Position numbers and translations under genes: made by a program. From assembly GCA_030704615.1 (NCBI GenBank), contig CM060731.1:68552756-68616755 (forward strand): a stretch of 64,000 bases of DNA, in the 5' to 3' direction. This document shows, one piece after another, positions 32,835-42,146 of this stretch. Under the pieces are notes generated by a model. The model had not been told where the DNA came from. It worked only from the letters and a program-made list of their open reading frames with translations, and did no database searches. Origin of the DNA: Takakia lepidozioides. Its lineage: Eukaryota > Streptophyta > Takakiopsida > Takakiales > Takakiaceae. Each line of letters begins with the position of its first letter. The first letter of the stretch is position 1.

Positions 32835-33509
32835 GTGCGGTCCCTCTTTGGCTATAGCCGGTGGGCGCTGGAGCGACTGGAAGATTTGAATTATTCCTAT
32901 CCGCTTGCGCGTGACTTCCTACGTTACATCAGAATGGAATGGGTCCCAAAACTGAGCATGTGGATCACGGGGGCTCGTTATATTCCCCACGCAAGTCAGG
33001 ATACTAATGCCACAATTGAATCTTGGCACGGAAATTTGAAGGCTCGTTTACGCTCGGGAAAGCAAAGGCTTGATGTCAGGAGAATCGATTGGCTGATCAG
33101 CGAACTCGTGGGTCCTGTTCTAACCCACTATTGGTATAGAGATAACTTGGAATCGAAAGGCTTCAAAAGGAATGTACGACAGGAGGAATTTATCAGTAAT
33201 GCTGTTTGGACTGCAAGGGAGATCCCTGATGTCAATGTTCATTTGCCCACTGTTCCTGGTCATCCGGCGATTGTGGATAGTGTTCAAACGGCCGGTCGAA
33301 GCTACACAATCTATGCACCTGCGACCACCTGGGCTTGTTGCGATTGTCCATGGGCTTTGAAGGGTAACTTGTGCAAACATCAAATCCGCGTTCTTCAATT
33401 GATGAAGCCAAATCTGAAGGAAGGGCTTATTGTGAAGCTCTGTGGCACAAAGCTCGGGACCATTCATGGAGTTGCTCCTGGGCCTTCTTTCCTCATTAGC
33501 GTTCCCTAG
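32835..33509 (+). pseudogene. SWIM zinc-finger / MULE-type transposase fragment
   Basis: A 224-residue frame lacks an upstream catalytic part. It contains QDTNATIESWHGNLKARLRS (about residues 55-74), a pattern common in plant MULE/FAR1-type proteins with SWIM domains. A SWIM finger C-x-C...C-x-H follows (Cys169, Cys171, Cys180, His182). The frame's first codon is GTG at 32835 inside a short repeat module, so its start is not a natural one. It is bounded on both sides by copies of the same 40-50 bp module (32807-32859 and 33510-33550). That placement suggests a transposase or host fragment carried inside another element. It is open throughout and may be young. Confidence 0.6.
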
Positions 33510-33559
33510 TCGACCTTCCTCTAGTCATGCGCTCCTTCTTTGGCTATAGCTACCTCTTA

Positions 33560-34784
33560 GACGGAGCCCGCTTTGGTTGATTTTTTTTTTTGAAAGACTT
33601 GACATTTCTTGTAATTGTTGGATGGTCCAACATCAAACTTTAAGAATAAAGTTCAAGAAGTTCAAAAGTGCGTAAGGCCAGAGTTCCAAAAATTAGAACT
33701 GAGGTAAACTTACAATAAACCTGCTGGAGAAATGAAGGTGGCTATACAAAGAGAAATGTGTATGGCTATACAGAGAACATGCTATACATAGATGAAAGAG
33801 CCAAAACTTGCTATACAGGGAACCAATACAACAAAATTAAAGTCAACCCACCTAAAATGCATGGTGATTATGAGTAAACCTAGGAGCAAGTGGAATAAAG
33901 GAAACCTGGGTAGCTGTGAATTCATCCATTGGCGTAAGTTTGGTTTTGTTAAAATCCACAAAGTCAGATTGCAAGGGTAAAGTGATAAAATTATCAGCTT
34001 CGGAAGCAATTTGCGCACAAAAGAGGTCTCGAAGTCGTGAAGCACCTGTCGAACACTCGTAAAAAATTCAAGCGATGTCCACCATTTATAACTCTTACGG
34101 TAGCACCATTGCTTTCTAGATAAAACCAACGCCTCTGTGAAAATCCATCCCACTGTTTTTGTAGGGCACCACCCATGCGGTTGCAAGGTAAAACGACCGG
34201 ATTTTAACATGCTAAGTAATACAAAAGGTAAATTATCGGCGAGTTGCCCGTGCATTTTGTAATTGCTCCACATTTGTGCGCGCTCCAACACGTTCTTGTG
34301 TATGAGGCATACACGTTTTTTGATCGAGGATGCACCATATTTGATGTACAAATCCACACAGTTCTTCTTGCATTCGGTCTGCAAGTCTTACATTTCTGTG
34401 TACAAATGTGAAATCTAGTTTATCGGCATTTTTTTATACAATAGCCTATAAAAGTTGAAGCCCTTTACCACGAAGAGCTTTACAGTGGACAAGATGTTCA
34501 GGTGGTACAAGCTTCGGGCTATCCCACCCAAGGTACTTTTTGATAAACTTGTTCAACAATAATAAGCTCAACACATACAAGCTACAAACCATTTTAGTAC
34601 AAATGCAAATGGAACAAAGTTGTGTCACATCTTTCAAGTTCACACAACCAAGAAATGCAAGGTTCCAATAAATTCTTCCATTTTCTGTAAACCTACCCCC
34701 ACTGTAACACTTGCCTCCATAAATTTTTCCATGCCCTCTACCACTTTGGCTCTCCCTGTGGCAGCCAGTACCATACTTGTAGCA
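33560..34784. other. Spacer with unassigned minus-strand frame
   Basis: A minus frame of 200 residues at 33782-34384 begins MQTECKKNCVDLYIKYG, and another lies at 34446-34817. Neither matches a family I recognise, and both are rich in aromatic and basic residues as if decayed. I call no gene. Confidence 0.4.
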
Positions 34785-35674
34785 CAAATGGGCCGGGGGT
34801 TGGTAGGATGTGAGCATAGTGGTGAGCAGAGCTCACGTGAGCACAAATCCACGGTCATGGCGGTTTTATATTTTTAAACCTCGGTCACAGGTGTTGTATG
34901 TTTTCGAAACGGAATTAAACCATTGGCGAATATAGAGACACGGTGCATTTTATAGGATTTCTGTGCCTATTTCTGTCCCAAAACCCAAAAACCCTAATGC
35001 GGAATATGCACACATAATATATATCTACAAGCTCCAAATTCGTATCTACAGCTTTGGTATCCTATAAAAGAATAACACATTAGGGAAAAACAAAGTCAAA
35101 ATAACCAACACCATCCAAAACATACAAATAACCAAACAATAGTTGAACAATTTAATATAATGAGGCAAACAACGGGTTGCATTAATGAAATAAATCAAGG
35201 TATCAGGTTTTGCTAGTGAAATAATGGCGAAATTATAATGCGTTTTGCTAGCAAAATATTGGATTTCGCCAGCGAAATAAGGGGATTCGTCGACGAAATT
35301 TCCAGGTATTGCAGGGTAGGTCATTATCCTATGGTCTCGTCGGCGAAACAAAATGTGTTGTGGTTGATTCTGCATATAAGAGATGACGTGAGATTGTTTT
35401 ATTTCGCTAACGAATTGTTATGTGCTTGTGCGTATATGAAAATAAACCACGGAAATAAAATACCCGTCCATATTTATGACTCATTTTGTGCATATTTCTC
35501 CCGTACCTATTTCTCTTCGTGTGGTTTGTGCTCACGTGCTCATCGTGAGCACAAATTGCACATTTTGGTTTCGCTATCGCATCTTTTCAAGAATATTCTT
35601 GGAATTTCTGGTATATCCTCTTCTGCTCATGTTCACGTGAGCCTGCTCACATGCTACCCAACCTCAAATGGGCC
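34785..35674. mobile_element. Non-autonomous MULE-like element 1 (870 bp) with 10-bp target-site duplication
   Basis: CAAATGGGCC stands at 34785-34794 and again at 35665-35674. The element between (34795-35664) starts GGGGGTTGGTAGGATGTGAG and ends with the complement of AGGTTGGGTAGCATGTGAGC. A 9-10 bp duplication and terminal inverted repeats are the Mutator-superfamily signature. Just inside the ends lie CTCACGTGAGCAC-type palindromes, and the centre carries several TTTCG(C/T)(T/C)AGCGAAAT dyads. There is no coding capacity for a transposase. A second copy in opposite orientation is at 51289-52088. Confidence 0.88.
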
Positions 35675-36530
35675 CACCCTCAAGATAAGAAATAAGTAGT
35701 GATATTGGCTTCACACTAGTGAGACTAGAGAAGTAGTCTCTTTGGCCTCACACTAGCCACCCATCAAGAAACTAAACCGATGGATTAAATTTCTAATGCT
35801 ATCAAACAACAACTTGGACAAAATTTTGCATATCGGTAGGAAAACAAGACGAATAATGTAAGAACTTAATGGACGCGTGCAATCTAACGATACTTTCGCC
35901 AAATTCCAGAGCGTGCTCCTCCAACGGGCCCTGTCAACTCTTCTCCACCCCTTCTTACCCTGGATTCACTATTAAATACATTAGAATGCAGGAGATTGAC
36001 AAGTAGCTTTGAGTAGAATATTGGTAAGGTGATGGCAGTATGGGCTTAGATGATACTTGACACTTGGTGTCCAGTGTTATCTAAGCCAGTCTCCTATGTA
36101 TCCAAGTGCGACCTCTAGGGTAACTTGTCCATCCCTTCTTTAATTTTTTTCTCTTTTAAAAGTTTAGAAATAGAAGTTTTCTAAAATCTGCTGGGATATA
36201 AATAAGTCCGGATATTCAGATTACAATATCCGACGGTTATAGACTAATCAGGATACATGTAATATAATACTATTTGTTTAAAAAAATTTGGTTAATCAGT
36301 TTATGTAATTTAAGATATAATTAAATGAGATAATAAGCTAATTCAGACCAATTCGTTAATCAGTGTAATTTTTTCTTATAGGGAGGAAGCCCTCTATATT
36401 ATAAAGTTATTTTTGTTTATAATCTTTTTTTAAATAAAACTCATATAAATGTTTTTAATTAAGCCTTATTATATCCGGTTGAGATCGCGTGATTGGCCCA
36501 AATATCCGGATGAATTCTGGATCCAATCCG
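35675..36530. other. AT-rich spacer
   Basis: No gene or clear element. Composition becomes strongly A/T-rich from about 36120. Confidence 0.5.
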
Positions 36531-36539
36531 GATCAGTGT

Positions 36540-36800
36540 TTTTGTTTTCAAATTTGGAAAATAGCAGGAGTGGCTACTGAGTTTTGCAGGAAATAGCCAA
36601 ATTTTCTGTTCATCCACTGAAATTTGGACAGAATCATCCTCCTCTGTACTTTCATCCATATTAGGCGAATTCATCCTCAGTTTTTGTTTTTTTTGGGATG
36701 GTTTTGGCGATTTCATCTATGAGAAAATAGGGAATTTACGACAGAATATTATTTTGTTTTTGGAGGCCGGAAAAGTGCGAAATTTCACCAGAAATTAAAA
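36540..36800 (-). repeat. Dispersed repeat, inverted copy at 57113-57372
   Basis: The minus strand reads TCCAAATTTCAGTGGATGA, AAACTCAGTAGCCACTC and TATTTTCCAAATTT in the same order as 57290-57365 on the plus strand. Matching continues through TTTTAATTTCTGG(T/C)GAA. It is an unclassified interspersed repeat of at least 260 bp. Confidence 0.75.
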
Positions 36801-37255
36801 CACTGATCCGGATCTCATATTTCACAAATCCGCAGGATATATAATATATATAAAACCAGGATATCAAAACCCCACCGAATCTGTATCCATACTGATATCC
36901 GGATCATTGTATATCTACCCACCATTGGTAAGTATCTCTTGTTTTAACTTCAAGGGTATATTCAAATAAATTTACCCTTGGGTTTTGTATGGTGGGTTTT
37001 GTTGTTGTATTGTTGTTGTTGCATAGTAAGAGATTTTTTAATTAGATGATGGTTGAGGTTCCAAATTTTTATTTTCTAAGGGGCCTGCTTGCAGAGCTTA
37101 TCAAAGGGAGGCGGGTGAATCCTAACAAGCGGCTAGTAGCATAATGGCTCCACACCTAAAAGTCAAAAGAAATCCTTAAAGTATTATATTAAAATAAGTC
37201 AATCACATATTCAAACGCTTCTCATTGTTGAATAATTGGGTCTATCAGGCTCACG
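36801..37255. other. AT-rich spacer
   Basis: Nothing recognised beyond TTG-rich simple sequence near 37000-37022. Confidence 0.5.
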
Positions 37256-37780
37256 TGGGCCTGGATAGTACGGGCTGGGGGTGGTTTTAGGTGGCCCCAC
37301 CCACACCCCTAACCCGGCCCGGGTCCGCGAGGTAGGGTCTGCCGACGTAGGGTCTGCTGCAAAGTGGGTCCACCATCCCAGGCTACATTGGGGCTGAATG
37401 GGGCAGTTTTTTAGGATAAGGGATAAAAAGTTTGTTGGTGTAGCAGCAAGCAGCGGGTAGTGTGGTGGTTAGGCGCATTGAATGGCATCCATGTGGTTGC
37501 GAATTCCACCCCAGCTGTCGCTGAATGAGCATGAATGATGGTTTTTTTGTGGGCGAGTTTCCCGAAAAAATTTCGAAGTCCCAAGGGCGGGCTGCGGGGC
37601 GGGTGGCGGCTTGACGAGCAGACCCAACGACGGGCAAACCCAAGGGCGAGCAGACCCGGGGTGGTCGTGGGGAAAGGCGGGGTAACCCCGCGTCCGTTCG
37701 TCCGTGAGCAGACCCAACGATAGGCAGACCCAAGGGTGAGCAGACCCGGGGTGGTCGCGGGGAAAGGCGGGGTGACTAAG
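37256..37780 (+). mobile_element. GC-rich tRNA-headed repeat, copy A
   Basis: GGTAGTGTGGTGGTTAGGCG (A-box-like, 37456-37475) and GGTTGCGAATTCC (B-box-like, about 37495-37507) are preceded by GGGTCTGC-rich sequence and followed by GAGCAGACCC repeats. A related block in opposite orientation covers 40310-40970, where the head reads GGTAGTGTGGTGGTTAAGAG. The order of GGGTCTGC units and tRNA-like head is shared, so both belong to one family. The local GC content differs sharply from the AT-rich flanks. Confidence 0.55.
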
Positions 37781-38298
37781 AGAAAATTTATTTATTTATT
37801 TAAATCCGGGGACACAGACCTTGATAGAACTATATTGATGTATGAATTAAATATTGATGTATGTTATTATAAAATTGATCTTCAGATTTATTAATTATTA
37901 AAATATTGAGTGAAATACTAACTGAGATATTGAAATACTTGCGGAAGAACTAGCTGAAATATTAAAATACTTGCTGAAAATCTGGATGAATCACTGAAAT
38001 ACTCGCTAAAAATCTGGCTGAAAATCCTGATTGAGATATTGAAATACTGAAACTTTGATGTACTGAAATGTTGTAGGCCGCAAAAAGCTTACGAGCCCTT
38101 TGGGCATATCCCCAGGAGGATATCATATCCAACCATCACAGACAAGCATCAATAACTACACTTCTGCCTGACGGATGCTAAATTGCATGCCCTAGCCGAT
38201 TCTCGTGCAGTGGAATAGGAAATAAGAGGGCAGATATCTCCAACACATGATTTACACAATTTACTAGAATGTTGTGAATGCATGTGTTATGAACACAC
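37781..38298. other. Spacer with short GAAATACT-type repeats
   Basis: Between 37900 and 38060, GATATTGAAATACT and CTGAAAAT(C)TGG-like segments recur several times. No gene is seen. The 3' exons expected for the neighbouring glyoxalase II copy are not found here. Confidence 0.45.
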
Positions 38299-39636
38299 CA
38301 GCGTATCACCAGTGAAAACAGCAGGCTTGTCTTGGCCGTAGAGCTTGTCACAAAGTAGTTGATATGCCCCTTTGTGTGACTGCCACCATGCATCCAACGA
38401 CGTTTGGCAAATGTGATGTATCATACAGGGCAAAGCGGCACAAATATAAGAGCAGAAATGAGTATGTACACGTGTGAAAACGCTAACAAGGACACAATCT
38501 CTAGGAATTTGGTATAGCAAAACACATAGGTAGGATGCAAAGATAGCCCGCACTTGTGTGGAGGCTATAAGCCCCTTTCAAACTCTATAGGACCACATGA
38601 GGACCATCAACAAAGGTTGGTATTCATCTTATTTGCGATAGTCCATGAACTCTGCCCATGGTACAACTACTTCTGATATTTTATGATTTCCTTACCCCTT
38701 AACCTATTGATAGTCTAAACATTTCAGAGCAGATCTCATCTGAAAACTATGTTGCAATTCATGTTTTCCCAAAATATTTGTGAGAACTTACAGAGACACC
38801 AAAGCACAAATCTGAGAGAGAAAGAGACACCTCTATGAGAAAAAAGAGAGTGCTCCCACCAAGGAGTGTGAAGAGCTTTGATGCGAATAGAGTCACTTAG
38901 TGAGAACTCGTTCCCATGTTGTACTAGATTTGTGCACCCCTCCACTTTGTCCTGCACTCCGCCATAGATTTTCACATCTGGTAGCATCTTCTTCATTTCA
39001 TTATTACCTCATGCATGATCCATCTCCAAGTTATCATTGAAGACAAGTGTCAAGTCTGATCCCCATGGCCCGTGACCAAGGCCAAAAGAACTGGATACAC
39101 ATCATGACTGCCTTTCATGAAACCCTCATGTCAATGCTACCCAAAACTTAATTCCAGTCCTCTATCAATTGTAATTCTAATCCTTCTGTAGATATTAATT
39201 AGCCCGATCTAATATGGTTCTAATGCACATCCCTTAAAAGAATTTAGGAGTTGATTTCTAGTCTTCTGTACAAACCATAATGAAAAAATGATGTGGAACT
39301 ACTGTTAGTCATGTAAGTTGAGTGACACTTGTGGCTATGCTTGCACCGGAATAGAGTATGTAGAAAGGGACAAGGGAGATCGTCCCAAACAGGAAGACAT
39401 GTAAGTTTAATCATCATCATCAGGAGTACACACAAAGCATACCAGTGATGGTGAGTGGTGAGAACCATGACCACTCGAGCATATTCAAGCTGGGCAGCCA
39501 GCAAAACCTGCTCTGGCCATACTAGATCAACGGCTGCCGCATCTCCTGTATTTTCATCAATCAACCTGACGGAAACACAATCCATGTCAAGAGCATTCAA
39601 TCGACGATGGAATTGCCTCCACTCATCTCCCTTCAT
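38299..39636 (-). pseudogene. Glyoxalase II (hydroxyacylglutathione hydrolase) pseudogene
   Basis: Three minus-strand exon remnants occur in order. Exon A ends at about 39443 with ARVVMVLTTHHHW, the metal-binding T-H-H-H-W part. Exon B, about 39020-38860, carries DHA*GN, where the family Gly codon reads TGA, then KKMLPDVKIYGG and EGC. Exon C, 38379-38299, reads HTKGHINYFVT and, after a one-base frame change, AVFTGDTL. The B-C splice recreates HTPC|HTKGH exactly, so the copy came from an intron-containing gene, not a processed mRNA. The N-terminus is shortened and later exons are absent. The intact enzyme hydrolyses S-lactoylglutathione; this copy cannot. Confidence 0.82.
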
Positions 39637-39639
39637 CGT

Positions 39640-40305
39640 GCAATGCCCGAGTTCTTTTGGCGGTCTCGCTCGAGACCACTTCGTCTTCTTGGATATGAGG
39701 ACTTCCCTTAGGGTTCGAGCTGCTACGCAGCCTAACTTGAGAATCAGGGTATATACCCTTCATTTATGGGTCTTATCCAATCAAATTAACATTTAAGTGG
39801 GGGAGGATTATCTGCTTCACGTAGGTATTATCTAGTGGAGGTATATCAGGATCTTACTCATTTTTGGCACCAATGCGTGGTCTTTCCCTTATAGGGAGGA
39901 GCCAATAAAATGTATACCCCTTACCCTCCTTATATGGTCTTTGGAGGCGGTGGTGGAGCCTTCTAGAAGGGGGCCCACCACCTCATCCCGTTGGAAAGCT
40001 CTAGAAGTAGAAGGAGGGCGTACAAATGTCTTCTGTGCATGTCTTGGGCCCACTGCCCCATCCCATGCCGGATTAAAAAGAATACCGTCCAGCTGTCTAC
40101 CTCCCATCGACCCTCCTACTTCTGCGCTAACGCCTCCCGCGGCCCCACTGATTCTCTTCCCACATTGTCGGGTTGTCTGACCTTCCCAAACTGGCCAAAT
40201 GAATTGGGATACAGTATGACGGGTAGGTATAACTCCATGGTATAAATAACACTATATATCATGTACTAATACCTTTAGATAAATGACACATTCATAATTG
40301 GTTTA
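39640..40305. repeat. Repeat-bearing spacer (second copy of the 11737 repeat)
   Basis: GGTGGTGGAGCCTTCTAGAA at 39946 and CCCTCCTACTTCTGCGCTA near 40109 match 11739-11820. Nothing else is recognised. A short frame near 39640-39800 could be 5' sequence of the glyoxalase copy but shows no motif. Confidence 0.55.
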
Positions 40306-40309
40306 TAGC

Positions 40310-40970
40310 ATATTTTGGCCCAGCTCTCATTTTTTAATAATAGGGTCATGGATGCACAGGCGGGCCCCGCCAGTACGACCCTTGGGGTGCCCACCGCCCA
40401 TTCACGGGTCGGCGAGACTCTGAAATTTTTCTAAGTCCTTGTTCATCTACCGTGGCGGACCTTCTAGCAAACTGGGCAGACCCTCCATCAGACCGACTCC
40501 AACCTTCTAGCGGACAGGCAGGCAGACTCTCCAGCAGACCGACGAGCGGACTGGCACCTCTCCAGCAGACCGGCAAACTTTCCAAGCAGAGCCCCCTCCG
40601 ACAAACGGCTTGGACCCTCCAGCAGACCGGCGGACCCTTCGACAAAATATACAATTAGTAACACACATTACTGCAGCAGTACATCCAAACAAGATTTGAA
40701 CACCAAACCTCACGTGTATTATTTATTGCTCTTAACCACCACACTACCAGCCACTTTCTACAAACTCTTGCAACTAATGCTTTATCTGCATATTGTGGCC
40801 CCAGCAGTCCAGCTTACCGGGCAGACCCACCTACAAACTGGCGGGTCCGGGTAGGGGCCCTCCGCGATCCCCTCTGCCACAAGCGGGCCCCGCCACAACC
40901 ACATGTGCGGCATTCATGACCCTATTATTGTTAAATGAGAAGCTTTTGGCCCTACTACATGGCCATGGTC
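40310..40970 (-). mobile_element. GC-rich element with inverted terminal arms, copy B
   Basis: TTTTTAATAATAGGGTCATG at 40331-40350 pairs with CATGACCCTATTATTGTTAA at about 40915-40934, with further matching GGCC and GGGCCCCGCC blocks. These give about 50-bp arms bounding 650 bp. Inside on the minus strand are GGTAGTGTGGTGGTTAAGAG, a tRNA-like head at about 40750-40731, and many GTCTGC/GCAGACC units (CCAGCAGACCGGCGGA type). It is related to 37256-37780. A tRNA-like head within inverted-repeat arms is an unusual combination. Confidence 0.6.
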
Positions 40971-41192
40971 CTATGTGGTCAGAATTTCCCATGTCCCCAT
41001 GCATATGGGATAAATATACCCTTGCTTTTATATCTTCAAACTTGGTATGATACAAGTTTCCAGAGTGGCGTCTCTGACAACTGTTTGCTGCAGGCTGTCC
41101 GGTAGACCCTTTTCATATAACAACAACAACCCAGAAGAGATGATTGGATACATTACTACTCATTTCTTCATGGGAAAAAAAAGTAAAAAGTT

Positions 41193-41560
41193 GGGCCTTG
41201 ACATGGGAGACGTACTTGGATATAGAGGAAATTGCACTTGGTCTTAGATTTCAATTCTTCACACATGGGCCAACGGCATAGGCTACGCTGGAGGTCACAC
41301 TTGCGCCTCGACATAGGAGATGCACAGGGATATATAGGAAATTGCACTTGTCTTAGACTTCAATTCTTCACACATGGGGGCAAAGGCATAGGCAACCCTA
41401 GAGGTCACACTTGGGCCTCGACGTGAAAGACGCACTGGGGTACATAGAAGATCTTACACTTAGGCCTAGATGACATTGGACACTTGGGCCAACGGCTCGG
41501 GCTACCCTAAAGGTTGCAATTGGGCCTCGACATAAAAGATGCATTTGGATGTGCCGTGGG
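41193..41560. repeat. 110-bp tandem repeat, about 3.4 copies
   Basis: G(G/C)GCCT(T/C)GAC starts units at 41193, 41303, 41413 and 41522 (period 110, 110, 109). Each unit contains AGG(A/T)AATTGCACTT-, TTCTTCACACATGG- and GGTCACACTTG-like parts, with decay to the right. No gene is carried. Confidence 0.85.
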
Positions 41561-42146
41561 AGATGTGGAATTCAAGTACTTTTGGCCGTTGGAAAATCGT
41601 AAAAAAACACATAAATGAGCTACTTCCGAGGTCCGTGACTGGCCACCGGCAAAACCCCCCTTATCTCTTGTCGAGGCTCCAATCATTGTCCCAGGAAAGC
41701 CCACTTTACTATTTTTTGTGAATTTCCAGCGACCAAAAGTACTTGAAATTCGACATCTCCCACACCACAGGTCCAAAAATCTTGAGACCAAGCTAGTGCA
41801 CCCTCCTTATCGGAGGCTTTCCAACGGTACCAAGCACCAGGGTTGCTACAAGACGAGACAAAACAAAACAAACTGCCTCGCTTCATATATTGACTAGTGT
41901 AGCCTGTTGGCCCGCTACCAGCGTTGGTTACTTATCTTGACTCCAAATGACATGATTGTAGAGAAGCAAGCAGACCTTTCCATAGATGAACTTGGTGGTC
42001 TGGTAGTCTCTATACACCCCAAGGCTCTTGATGATGTCGATAGGTGTTGCACAGGCCGTGCTTATCAGCCGAAGTAATCGACAGTTCACTGGAGGGAAAT
42101 AGAAATTCCTCTAGCCTGCTCCACATCATGCAATAGAAAGTGCATG
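41561..42146. other. Spacer and 3' flank of the PPR gene
   Basis: An imperfect inverted repeat is present: AAGTACTTTTGGCCGTTGGA near 41575 and its near complement near 41730-41750 (CCAGCGACCAAAAGTACTT). No gene is seen. Confidence 0.5.

Noticed and set aside
33782-34384. Minus-strand 200-residue frame as a gene
   Set aside because: No motif, no start context and no homology I can name; left as spacer.
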